Source: Acetobacteraceae bacterium (GTDB taxonomy: Bacteria > Pseudomonadota > Alphaproteobacteria > Acetobacterales > Acetobacteraceae). Taken from it: DNA of 11,907 bases. The notes beneath the pieces are model-generated. The model was not told the origin of the DNA, searched no databases, and worked only from the letters and a program-made list of their open reading frames with translations. Both the position numbers and the translations under genes were made by a program. This document shows, piece after piece, positions 1 through 6,448 of the stretch; the stretch's first letter is position 1, and the number at the start of each line of letters is the position of its first letter. The DNA is taken from positions 1 through 11,907 of the forward strand of contig JANXRT010000285.1 of the NCBI GenBank assembly GCA_025356735.1, written 5' to 3'.

Positions 1-635
1 CGGAGGTCGCCGGCCTGCCGGCGGCGCGGAACGGCTTTCTCACCTTCGGCTGCTTTAACAACCTGGCCAAAATAACCCCAAGCGTCATACAGGCATGGGG
101 CGACGTCCTACGCCGCCTTGCCGATGCCAGACTGGTGCTTAAGACGCATCAGATCGCCGATGCCGGCATCGTCGCGACAATAACCGCCTCGTTCGCGGCC
201 GAGGGCATCGCGGCGTCGCGGCTCGACCTGCGCGGCGCATCCGGGCATCGGGCATTTCTCGGCGAGTACAACGACATCGACATCGTGCTGGACCCGTTCC
301 CGTATTCCGGCGGCCTCACGACCTGCGAGGCGCTGTGGATGGGGGTGCCGACGATCACCATGCCCGGCGAGACCTTCGCCTCCCGCCACTCCCTGAGCCA
401 TCTAAGCAATGTCGGGCTCGGTGATTGGGCGGTCGCCGACATCGCCGGCTACGTGGATATGGCAGTCGGACGATCGCGTGACCTCGCGGCGCTTACCGCG
501 CTGCGCGCCGGGCTGCGGGCCAGGACCAAGGCCAGTCCGCTATGCGACGGCCCGAGATTCGGCCGCGGGCTGACCACCGCCTTGCGCCATGCCTGGACCG
601 AATGGTGCAGGCAACCGGAGAATGGAACCCGATGA
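1..635 (+). CDS. O-GlcNAc transferase-type (GT41, SPINDLY-like) glycosyltransferase, C-terminal part
   Basis: The reading frame is open from base 3 to a TGA at 633-635, so the start and any TPR repeats lie upstream of the window; about 210 residues are present. The fragment shows hallmarks of the GT41 catalytic C-terminus: a FGCFNN-LAKITP segment at its beginning, then LVLKTHQ, RLDLRGASGH, LDPFPYSGG and CEALWMGVPT, followed by GETFASRHSLSHL. In this family these segments form the UDP-sugar-binding GT-B lobe, which transfers GlcNAc or a related sugar to Ser/Thr of proteins. Bacterial members often sit in clusters that glycosylate surface proteins or flagellin; that role here is inference. The stop codon overlaps the ATG of the following methyltransferase (ATGA), implying translational coupling. 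The family assignment is secure; acceptor and sugar are unknown. Confidence 0.9.
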   Translation, partial: EVAGLPAARNGFLTFGCFNNLAKITPSVIQAWGDVLRRLADARLVLKTHQIADAGIVATITASFAAEGIAASRLDLRGASGHRAFLGEYNDIDIVLDPFPYSGGLTTCEALWMGVPTITMPGETFASRHSLSHLSNVGLGDWAVADIAGYVDMAVGRSRDLAALTALRAGLRARTKASPLCDGPRFGRGLTTALRHAWTEWCRQPENGTR

Positions 636-1258
636 ATGCCCCTTTCTCCTCGGCCGACTACTGGGAGGCGCGATACAGTGCCGGCGGACATTCCGGCGCC
701 GGTTCCACGGGCCGGCTGCTCGCCTACAAGGCATGCTTCCTCAACGGGTTCATCGCCGCCAACGCCGTCGCCTCGGTCATCGATTTCGGCTGCGGCGACG
801 GCATGCTGCTGTCGCGGCTGAGGGTCGAAACCTATACCGGGATCGACGTCTCGGAAACGACCCTGGCCGCATGCGGCGCGCGCTTCCCGCTGCACGAGTT
901 CCTGCCCTACTCGCATCTCCGTCATGCCGGCGTCGCCGAATTGTCGCTGTCGATCGACGTGATCTACCATCTGATCGAGGACGATCTGTTTGTCGATTAC
1001 ATTCGTAACCTGTTTACCCATGCCGGCCGGTTCGTCATCGTCTATGCCAGCAACGGCGACCTTGCCTGGCCGGCGGCGCATGTCCGCCACCGCCGGTTCA
1101 CCGACACGGTGGCGGCGCTCCATCCGGATTGGCGGCTGCTGGCGCATTGTCCCAACCTGCATCCGTTCGATTCGGCGCGGCCCGATGACACCTCGTTCGC
1201 CGACTTCTTTGTGTTCGGACGCCAAGGCGTGCCTTGCGTGATCTCCCTGCCCGGCTAA
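632..1258 (+). CDS. Class I SAM-dependent methyltransferase (208 aa)
   Basis: A small Rossmann-fold methyltransferase. Motif I is visible as VIDFGCGDG (D51 to G57) and the acidic residue that binds the SAM ribose is D72 in YTGIDVSE. A motif-IV-like stretch follows (SLSIDVIYHLIEDD), then an FVIVYAS strand. I chose the ATG at 632 because it overlaps the upstream stop as ATGA and has a GGAG about 11 bases before it. A further in-frame ATG at 542 would bury 30 unrelated residues inside the glycosyltransferase. The coupling to a GT41 gene suggests it modifies a sugar or the same acceptor, but the substrate cannot be read from the sequence. It resembles the generic Methyltransf_23/25 group; specificity is unassigned. 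Confidence 0.85.
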   Translation: MNAPFSSADYWEARYSAGGHSGAGSTGRLLAYKACFLNGFIAANAVASVIDFGCGDGMLLSRLRVETYTGIDVSETTLAACGARFPLHEFLPYSHLRHAGVAELSLSIDVIYHLIEDDLFVDYIRNLFTHAGRFVIVYASNGDLAWPAAHVRHRRFTDTVAALHPDWRLLAHCPNLHPFDSARPDDTSFADFFVFGRQGVPCVISLPG

Positions 1259-1303
1259 GCTCGAACTCAACAACGCCGGACAGGCGGGCGGGGGAGAAGA
1301 ACC

Positions 1304-1939
1304 ATGATCCATGAACTGCGCACCTACACGCTGCATCCCGGCACGCTGCCGACCTACCTGAAAGCCGGCGAGACCATCGGCCGGCCGGTGCGGGGCAACG
1401 ATTACGGCGTCAACCACGGCTATTGGACCTCGGAATTCGGCACGCTCAACCAGATCTGGCACCTCTGGAGCTACGACAGCCTGGACGAGCGCACCCGCCT
1501 GCGCGCCGCGCTGTCAAAGAACGAGCGTTGGACCAGGGAGTACATCCCCGCCATCCGCCCTCTGATGGTCCGCCAGGACATCCAGCTGCTCAACCCCGTG
1601 ATCGACATTCAACCGCCGGCGAGCAAGGGCGGGGTCTACGAGCTTCGCACCTACCGCATGCATGTCGGCATGGCGGCGGCCTGGGCTCAGCTCCTCAAAT
1701 CCTACCTGCCGATGCGCGAAACCTATTCGAAGATCGTCGGGCTGTGGGTGTGCGAGGCGCCGCAGCCGAACCAGGTCGTGCATATGTGGAACTATCCGGA
1801 TGTCACCTCCCGCATCGCCACCCGCGCCGCGGTCTCGCAGGACCCGGCCTGGCAGGAATTCCTTGGCAAGGGCACGCAGATGATCGCCGAGATGAACTCG
1901 GTGCTGCTGCTGCCGACGAGCTATTCGGCAATGAAGTAG
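1304..1939 (+). CDS. NIPSNAP family protein, two-domain (211 aa)
   Basis: Two tandem NIPSNAP domains (dimeric alpha/beta barrel, ferredoxin-like fold) are recognisable. The first starts MIHELRTYTLHPG and carries the QIWHLWSYDSLDER element. The second starts GGVYELRTYRMHVG near residue 110 and carries QVVHMWNYPDV. Each ends in a hydrophobic ILLP-type strand (IQLLNPV and VLLLPTS). The molecular role of bacterial NIPSNAP proteins is not established; they often occur beside catabolic enzymes. A purine-rich GGGGGAGAAG lies just before the ATG. The gene stands 45 bases after the methyltransferase and converges on the LysE gene, so it could be the last cistron of the upstream unit or independently expressed. 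No signal peptide or membrane segment is evident. The two-domain architecture is usual for proteins of this length. Confidence 0.88.
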   Translation: MIHELRTYTLHPGTLPTYLKAGETIGRPVRGNDYGVNHGYWTSEFGTLNQIWHLWSYDSLDERTRLRAALSKNERWTREYIPAIRPLMVRQDIQLLNPVIDIQPPASKGGVYELRTYRMHVGMAAAWAQLLKSYLPMRETYSKIVGLWVCEAPQPNQVVHMWNYPDVTSRIATRAAVSQDPAWQEFLGKGTQMIAEMNSVLLLPTSYSAMK

Positions 1940-1999
1940 CAAGCCTGGGCTCGGCCTCCGACCCTGCCCGGCGCAGCGTCGAAACCAGGCGGAAACCCA

Positions 2000-2018
2000 G
2001 ATGCCATCGGTGGGCATC
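2000..2018. terminator. Weak hairpin between convergent genes
   Basis: GATGCC (2000-2005) pairs with GGCATC (2013-2018) in the gap between the converging NIPSNAP and LysE genes. A second small stem, GCGGC/GCCGC at 2046-2050 and 2059-2063, abuts the LysE stop. Neither has a T-tract, so terminator function is only suggested by location. Confidence 0.25.
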
Positions 2019-2063
2019 GAACGCAGCTTCGCTTCGCCTGATGGTGCGGCGTTGGGCAGCCGC

Positions 2064-2690
2064 CTACATCCCCGCCGAGCGCGCCAGAGCCAGAGCGCCG
2101 TAAAAGGTCAGCACCGCCCCAGCGGCCTGGTTCACCATCACGAGCATCCGCGGGCTCAGCCGCGACCGCAGCAGGGTGATGCTGCCGGTGAGGCATACCC
2201 ACCAGATGGTTGCGGCGATGAACATGCCGAACAGCAGCGCCGCCGCGCCGGCCAGCGAGGGCGTGGACAGCTCAACGACCGGCGAAAGCAGAGCAACGAT
2301 TGATAGGGGGGACATCGGGTTTGTCAGGTTGAACACCACGGCCGAACCGTAAGCTGCCAGCGGCGACAGCATGGCAGGCTGCTGTTGATCTTCCCCGGCG
2401 CGCCGACGCTTCAGCGTGCGTGCTGCCGATCCCAACAGAAACACGCCTCCGGCGAAGCTGAGCACACGACCGCTGCCAGCCATCAGCGGGGCCAGCTCAT
2501 TCAGGCCGATGATGACCAATGCGCCGTATAAGACGTTGACCGTGGCAGCGCCCAAACCGGTACTGACGCCGACACGCATCCCAGAGACAAGAGTGCGCTG
2601 AATACAGAGCAGGCCCATGGGACCGATCGGCATCGCGATGGAGAACCCGACCAGGAGGCCGGCGAACAGGGGAATGGGGTTCGTCGTCAT
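2064..2690 (-). CDS. LysE/RhtB-type amino-acid exporter (208 aa)
   Basis: An inner-membrane protein of the LysE translocator family, which exports amino acids or related small metabolites using ion gradients. About six hydrophobic segments can be seen at residues 7-28, 42-64, 72-91, 114-140, 146-172 and 183-204. The family signatures are present: PIGPMG in the first helix region (residues 21-26) and the NPMSP motif near residues 124-128. The basic loop KRRR near residue 95 fits the cytoplasmic loop between helices 3 and 4. Length matches the family norm of about 200-210. The gene stands alone, convergent with NIPSNAP, and has a 250-base upstream gap holding repeats that may be operators. No LysR-type regulator is adjacent, as is common elsewhere. 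The substrate is unassigned; the ribosome binding site is weak. Confidence 0.9.
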   Translation of the reverse strand: MTTNPIPLFAGLLVGFSIAMPIGPMGLLCIQRTLVSGMRVGVSTGLGAATVNVLYGALVIIGLNELAPLMAGSGRVLSFAGGVFLLGSAARTLKRRRAGEDQQQPAMLSPLAAYGSAVVFNLTNPMSPLSIVALLSPVVELSTPSLAGAAALLFGMFIAATIWWVCLTGSITLLRSRLSPRMLVMVNQAAGAVLTFYGALALARSAGM

Positions 2691-2773
2691 GGGTCAGCTC
2701 ACTGGCTTGATGTGGCAGGTTAGGTCACCGCATACGATGACCCCGCTAAGCCTCAACGCGTATCGTCGAAATC

Positions 2774-2828
2774 AGTCATCTTTGACTAAGAATATCAACC
2801 TAGATAAGGAACATAACAAGAACATAAC
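2774..2828 (-). promoter_or_regulatory. AT-rich upstream region of the exporter gene with a palindrome and an 11-bp-phased direct repeat
   Basis: This stretch is distinctly AT-rich against the GC-rich background and lies 85-140 bases upstream of the LysE-type start. It holds the palindrome AGTCA-N4-TGACT (2774-2787) and two copies of GAACATAAC (2809-2817 and 2820-2828) with an 11-base period, one helical turn. Such patterns fit a regulator-bound promoter, but no regulator or exact promoter can be named. Confidence 0.4.
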
Positions 2829-2900
2829 GCGCGATTGTCCGGCTTGTCCAGGGACGAAAGCTCCGTAAAACACAGTGTGATCGCAGATGGGCCTAAAAAT

Positions 2901-2937
2901 CGCGCTTCCGGGACGGGGTTTGGGGCGCGGAGCCCCA
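2901..2937 (-). repeat. Stop-proximal GC-rich hairpin repeat, copy 1 (possible terminator)
   Basis: It begins three bases after the stop codon of the minus-strand oxidoreductase. On the minus strand it forms a hairpin with a 6-bp stem (TGGGGC/GCCCCA) and a 5-base loop, at 2921-2937. Bases 2915-2937 (23 nt) are identical on the minus strand to 11282-11304 on the plus strand. The similarity continues through a CCCGG-AAGCGC segment. Both copies lie in the sense orientation just after a gene. There is no T-tract, so it may act in mRNA 3'-end processing or stabilisation rather than as a simple intrinsic terminator. Confidence 0.6.
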
Positions 2938-2940
2938 GGC

Positions 2941-3948
2941 TTACTGGCTTACCCGCACAACCAATTTGCCAAGGTTCTCGCCCCGAAACAGCATCCCCAA
3001 CCCCTCCGGCAAGCGCTCAAGCCCATCGATGACATGCAGCTTCTGGCGCAGTTCGCCAGTCTTTATCCTGGCGGCGATCCAAGCGCGCGCCTCGCCATAG
3101 CGGGCCTCGTAGTCGAACACCACGAAACCCTCAAGACGGCCGCGCTTACCGATCAGGGTGCCGAGGTTGCGAACGCCATAGAGTTCGTCCGCCGCGGTCT
3201 GCGAGATGCGGCCGCAGACCACCACGCGGCCGCCGACGCGCAGGTTGGCGATCGCGGCATCTAGGATGGCGCCGCCGACATTGTCGTGGAACACGTCGAT
3301 GCCGTCCGGGCAGGCGCGCGCGATGGCGGCGGCGAGGTTTGTTTCCGTCTTGTAGTCGATCGCCGCGTGAAAGCTGGCCTGTTCGGTCAGGTAGGCGCAT
3401 TTCTCCGCGCCGCCGGCGATGCCAACGACGCGGCAGGCGTCGATGCGGGCGATCTGGCCGACCATCTGGCCGACCGCGCCGGCCGCGCCGGACACCAGGA
3501 CAGTTTCGCCCGGACGTGACCGCGCGATGTCGCGCAGGCTGAAATAGGCGGTGACGCCGGTGAGGCCGAGCGGGCCGATCCAGTCCTCGGCCGACCCCAG
3601 CGACAGATCCAGCTTCTCGATTTCCTTGGCCGGCAGGGTGGCATAGGATTGCCAGCCCGGGCGCGCCTGCACCAGGTCGCCGACGGCCAGACCGTCGGCG
3701 CGGCTTTCGAGCACGCGCGCGATGCCGAAGGCGCGCATCACCTCGCCAATCTCGACGCGCGGCACGTAGCCGGGGTTCTCGCTGATCCATACCCGCATCG
3801 CCGGATCGACCGAGATCAGCAGGCTTTCAAGCAGCGCCTCGCCATCCTCCGGCGCGCGCACCGGCACTGTTTCCTCGGCAAAATGCTGCGGCCCGGCAAA
3901 CCCGGTTGGCCGCGATTTCAGGACCAGGCGGCGGTTGGCGTTTGGCAT
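2941..3948 (-). CDS. NADP-dependent MDR-family oxidoreductase (335 aa), prostaglandin-reductase/CurA-like
   Basis: A medium-chain dehydrogenase/reductase lacking the zinc-binding Cys/His set, close to the YncB/CurA and leukotriene B4 dehydrogenase/prostaglandin reductase group. Those enzymes reduce the C=C bond of alpha,beta-unsaturated ketones or aldehydes with NADPH. Visible landmarks are an N-terminal LISVDPAMR segment (residues 44-52), the WIGPLGLTGVTAYF stretch (residues 123-136) and the Rossmann motif VLVSGAAGAVG (residues 150-160). Further on are IDVFHDNVGG and GRVVVCGRIS. The start is MPNANRR at 3948, with GGAG seven bases upstream. The same frame stays open farther upstream, but that part has no family similarity and would run into the divergent gene. 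It diverges from the Trx-fold/UGSC operon across 81 bases, so the promoters may be co-regulated. The natural substrate is unknown. Confidence 0.9.
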   Translation of the reverse strand: MPNANRRLVLKSRPTGFAGPQHFAEETVPVRAPEDGEALLESLLISVDPAMRVWISENPGYVPRVEIGEVMRAFGIARVLESRADGLAVGDLVQARPGWQSYATLPAKEIEKLDLSLGSAEDWIGPLGLTGVTAYFSLRDIARSRPGETVLVSGAAGAVGQMVGQIARIDACRVVGIAGGAEKCAYLTEQASFHAAIDYKTETNLAAAIARACPDGIDVFHDNVGGAILDAAIANLRVGGRVVVCGRISQTAADELYGVRNLGTLIGKRGRLEGFVVFDYEARYGEARAWIAARIKTGELRQKLHVIDGLERLPEGLGMLFRGENLGKLVVRVSQ

Positions 3949-4029
3949 GGCGCATCTCCGGCCAGGATTTTCTTCCCGGTGCGAACCGTAGTAGCCTGGA
4001 CGGCTGAAGGCCAAGGGCAGGGAACGATC
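3949..4029. promoter_or_regulatory. Divergent intergenic region between oxidoreductase and Trx-fold/UGSC operon
   Basis: These 81 bases must hold the 5' signals for both divergent units. The GGAG for the minus-strand gene (complement of 3956-3959) and the AGGGA at 4019-4023 for the plus-strand GTG start are visible. No convincing -35/-10 pair or operator palindrome was recognised. Confidence 0.45.
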
Positions 4030-5493
4030 GTGAACGACGCAGCCGCCGACATCACAACGAAGCTGCCCACCGACGGCCTGGTCGCCGTGGTCAAGCGTGA
4101 CTGTCCGACCTGCGTGCTGACCGCGCCGGTCTTTCTGGATTTCGCCCGCCGCGGCGGCATAACCGTAATTACCCAGGACGACCCTTCGTTTCCGGAAGGC
4201 GTCGCCGGCCGGATCGACGATACCGAACTCGACATGTCGCACCGGCTTGGCATCGAGATCGTGCCGACGTTGATCCGCATGGCCGGCGGCCACGAGATCG
4301 AGCGAACCTATGGCTGGGATCGCGCCGAGTGGCAGCGGATAGCCGGTTTTTCGGGTTTTGGTGCCGACCTGCCGGAGCGCCGGCCAGGCTGCGGCGCCAA
4401 GAACATCGAGCCCGGCATCCTTGAACGGCTGAAGGTGCGCCACGGCGAAACTGGCTTCACGTCGCGCAGAATCGAAATCGGCGGGCGCGAGGACGAGATC
4501 GAGGCGATGTTCGACCGCGGCTGGTCTGATGGCCTGCCGCTGGTGCCGCCGACCGAGGAACGCGTGCTGCGGATGCTGACCGGCACGGCGCGCGACCCGC
4601 AGGAGGTCGTCGGCCCATGCCCGCCCGACCTGGCGCCGGCCACTGTCGAGAAGATCGCCATCAACGCGGTAATGGCCGGCTGTAAGCCCGAATACCTGCC
4701 GGTCGTGCTGGCCGCGGTGGAAGCCGTGCTAGACGAGCCGTTCGCCATGCATGGCGTGTTGGCGACGACGATGTATGTCGGGCCGGTGGTGGTGGTGAAC
4801 GGCGCCGTCCGCCGCCAGATCGGCATGAATGCGCTCGGCAATGCGCTGGGCCAGGGCAACCGCGCCAACGCGACCATCGGCCGCGCGCTCCAACTGGTGA
4901 TCCGCAACGTCGGCGGCGGCCGGCCTCAAGAAGTGGACCGCGCAACGCTCGGCAACCCCGGCAAGCTGTCCTACTGCTTCGCCGAGGACGAGGAGGGTTC
5001 GTGCTGGGAGCCGCTGTCGGTCGAGCGTGGCCTCGCCCCCGGCCAGTCCGCGGTGACGGTGTTCGCCGGCTACGGCCTGCAAGGGGTAGTCGATCAGAAG
5101 TCGCGCGATCCCGAAAGCCTCTGCCGGAGTTTCGCCGAGTCGTTGCTGGCGGTGCAGAACGTCAAGCTGGCGCCGGCCTGCGACTGCCTGATCGTGATTT
5201 GCCCCGAGCACGAGCGCACCTTCCGAAGCGCCGGCTGGAGCAAGCAACGCGTCTACGACGAGCTTTACCGGCTGTGCGTGGTGCCTGGGGACCAGCTGGT
5301 TTCCGGTGCGCGAGGCATCACCGAGGGTGGGCCGGACAGCCTTGCCGGTAAAATGATAGACAAGTTCCGGCCGGGCGGCCTGATGATCGTCCGCGCCGGT
5401 GGCGGTGCGGGGATGTTTTCCGGCATCATCGCGGGATGGGCGGCGAGCGGTGCTCGCGGCAGCAGCCCGGTGACCAAGGCACTCAAGGGATGA
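4030..5493 (+). CDS. Thioredoxin-fold protein fused to a large conserved domain of unknown function; partner of UGSC selenoprotein (487 aa)
   Basis: The N-terminal ~100 residues look like a thioredoxin fold: VVKRDCPTC places a CPTC redox motif at C25-C28, and the expected cis-proline is P79 in IEIVPT. After a linker containing RPGCG (C121), a second region from about residue 150 to the end begins FDRGWSDGLPLVPPT. It contains INAVMAGCKPEYLPVVLAAVE, HGVLATTM, GPVVVVNG and GQGNRANATIGRALQL. I recognise this as a conserved bacterial hypothetical family, not an enzyme of known function. Further cysteines occur, including C384-x-C386-x4-C391. The start is GTG at 4030 with AGGGA six bases upstream; the frame is open much farther upstream, but that part is antisense to the oxidoreductase. 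It is the first gene of a two-gene operon: its stop overlaps the ribosome binding site of the selenoprotein 13 bases downstream. A redox partnership with that protein is inferred from linkage. No signal peptide is seen, suggesting the cytoplasm. Confidence 0.8.
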   Translation: MNDAAADITTKLPTDGLVAVVKRDCPTCVLTAPVFLDFARRGGITVITQDDPSFPEGVAGRIDDTELDMSHRLGIEIVPTLIRMAGGHEIERTYGWDRAEWQRIAGFSGFGADLPERRPGCGAKNIEPGILERLKVRHGETGFTSRRIEIGGREDEIEAMFDRGWSDGLPLVPPTEERVLRMLTGTARDPQEVVGPCPPDLAPATVEKIAINAVMAGCKPEYLPVVLAAVEAVLDEPFAMHGVLATTMYVGPVVVVNGAVRRQIGMNALGNALGQGNRANATIGRALQLVIRNVGGGRPQEVDRATLGNPGKLSYCFAEDEEGSCWEPLSVERGLAPGQSAVTVFAGYGLQGVVDQKSRDPESLCRSFAESLLAVQNVKLAPACDCLIVICPEHERTFRSAGWSKQRVYDELYRLCVVPGDQLVSGARGITEGGPDSLAGKMIDKFRPGGLMIVRAGGGAGMFSGIIAGWAASGARGSSPVTKALKG

Positions 5494-5506
5494 AGGAGCT
5501 TCAGAC

Positions 5507-6022
5507 ATGACAACGCTGCTCGACCCAACCTCGGAGGGATCGCCCACCATCCGTCCAAGGCTGGCCCGACCGAAAAGCCTCGACGGGCTGATTGTCGGCA
5601 TCATGGACATCTCGAAGCCGCGCGGCGACGTGTTTCTGGACCGGCTCGACCAGCGCCTGACCGAGCGTGGCATCCGGGTCAAGCGCTACGCCAAACCGAC
5701 CATGACCCGGCCGGCGCCGCTGCCTTTGCGCCAGCAGATGGGCACCGAAATCCATGTCATGATCGAAGGCCTGGCCGATTGAGGCAGCTGCACGTCGTGC
5801 TGTACGCATGACATGGCAGACCTCGAAAGCCGCGGCGTTCCTTCCGTAGGCGTGGCGACGACCGAGTTCGTCGAGGCCGCCGCCGCCCAGGCCAAATCGC
5901 TGGGCGTCGATCCGGCCTACGTGTTCATCCCGCACCCGGTGCAGGACCGGACCGACGACGAACTGCGGAAACTGGCCGACGATCATCTGGAAAAGATCCT
6001 GGCGTTGCTGGTGACAGGTTAG
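5507..6022 (+). CDS. UGSC-family selenoprotein, in-frame TGA (Sec92) at 5780-5782 (171 aa with Sec)
   Basis: Two consecutive ORFs in one frame (5507-5782 and onward to 6022) form one protein if the TGA at 5780-5782 is read as selenocysteine. The junction then reads GLAD-U-GSC-TSCC, the Sec-Gly-Ser-Cys motif defining the UGSC family. The downstream part, ADLESRGVPSVGVATTEFV and PHPVQ, continues the family pattern without a shift. The N-terminal half has a LDGLIVGIMDISKPRGD strand-turn typical of the fold. Sec92 and C95 would form a selenenylsulfide redox pair; C98 and C99 add further thiols. AAGGAG at 5493-5498 lies eight bases before the ATG. A SECIS-like hairpin starts at the TGA itself. The gene follows the Trx-fold protein and ends just before a strong terminator. 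The biochemical function is unknown; redox or detoxification chemistry is inference. Alternatives are a true stop giving a 91-residue product, or a broken Cys homologue, but the preserved frame argues against both. Confidence 0.85.
5780..5825 (+). promoter_or_regulatory. Candidate bacterial SECIS element
   Basis: By eye the mRNA from the TGA onward folds into one long hairpin. A basal stem pairs 5780-5784 (UGAGG) with 5821-5825 (CCUCG). The upper stem pairs 5788-5791 with 5816-5819, then 5792 with 5814 past a bulged G5815, and 5794-5800 with 5806-5812, with one C-A mismatch between. The apical loop is UGUAC (5801-5805) with G at loop position two. Eighteen bases separate UGA and loop, which suits SelB-recognised elements: a G early in a small loop, roughly 16-37 bases downstream. 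A competing compact stem, GCAC-GUC-GUGC at 5790-5800, is possible. Folding energies were not computed. Confidence 0.6.
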
Positions 6023-6033
6023 ATCTGGCGGCC

Positions 6034-6083
6034 GTGATGCCGCGTTGTGAAAACCGGTTTTTACAACGCGGCATCACGCTTTT
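6034..6083. terminator. Strong bidirectional intrinsic terminator
   Basis: A perfect 15-bp inverted repeat pairs 6034-6048 with 6063-6077. It continues inward through G49-A53 and T58-T62 to a CCGG tetraloop (6054-6057), for about 20 bp in all. A TTTT run at 6080-6083 follows on the plus strand. It begins 12 bases after the selenoprotein stop and its right arm contains the VapC stop codon, so it can terminate both converging units. Confidence 0.85.
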
Positions 6084-6448
6084 GCCGCCGCTTTCACAAG
6101 TTGCCGGTCCAGCGTGACCAGCTCCGCTCCAAGCTCGCGCGACAGCCACAGATAGCTCGCGTCATAGGCTGTCAGTCCGGTTGTGGCCGCTAGCTCCAGA
6201 ACACCGTCGTGATCCACGGCCACTTCCTCGACGCCGAGGCGGTGACGTAGCCGATAGGCCATCTCCAATGCGGAGCGCTGCTGGGGATGTCGGCGGCCTT
6301 TGATCAGGCAAACATTCGCCAGTTCGAACGCGAGCAGCCCAGGTGCCACAAGCCGCGAGCCGCCAAGCTGTCCGGCAATGGTCTCAGCTTCCATCTCGCC
6401 GAACAGCAACGCAGCGAGAGCGGAGGCGTCGACAACCTTAACGACCAT
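6074..6448 (-). CDS. vapC: PIN-domain toxin, VapC type (124 aa)
   Basis: A PIN-domain ribonuclease, the toxin of a type II toxin-antitoxin pair. The acidic active-site residues expected to bind Mg2+ are visible: D7 in VVDASALAALLF, E42 in FELANV, D96 in TAYDASYLWL and D114 in VTLDRQL. Length and motif spacing fit VapC. The ATG at 6448 is preferred; a TTG six codons earlier would add unrelated residues. The start overlaps the end of the antitoxin gene by 11 bases, the usual translational coupling in vapBC, and no clear ribosome binding site precedes it. The stop lies inside the shared terminator stem. Known VapC proteins cleave tRNA or rRNA; the target here is unknown. All four acidic residues are intact, so the toxin appears functional. 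Confidence 0.9.
   Translation of the reverse strand: MVVKVVDASALAALLFGEMEAETIAGQLGGSRLVAPGLLAFELANVCLIKGRRHPQQRSALEMAYRLRHRLGVEEVAVDHDGVLELAATTGLTAYDASYLWLSRELGAELVTLDRQLVKAAAKA

Noticed and set aside
542..631. Earlier ATG for the methyltransferase at 542
   Set aside because: It would overlap the glycosyltransferase by 94 bases and add residues without methyltransferase similarity. The ATGA overlap at 632 is the normal arrangement.
449..1462. 337-codon minus-strand ORF
   Set aside because: It is antisense to the glycosyltransferase, methyltransferase and NIPSNAP genes, which have clear family motifs.
3649..4029. Upstream extension of the Trx-fold gene
   Set aside because: It lies antisense to the oxidoreductase. 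The Trx fold begins right after the GTG at 4030, which has a good ribosome binding site.
3949..4443. N-terminal extension of the minus-strand oxidoreductase (open frame to 4443)
   Set aside because: The extension lies antisense to the Trx-fold coding region and has no domain similarity. High GC content keeps such frames open.
5790..5800. Compact GCAC-GUC-GUGC stem as the SECIS itself
   Set aside because: The loop is only 11 bases after the UGA, closer than usual for bacterial SECIS elements. The longer hairpin with its loop at 5801-5805 fits better, though both may compete.
5813..6022. Separate small gene starting at the ATG at 5813
   Set aside because: It is in frame with the upstream ORF, has no ribosome binding site of its own, and the bases between the TGA and this ATG encode the GSC of the UGSC motif. 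One recoded protein explains both parts.
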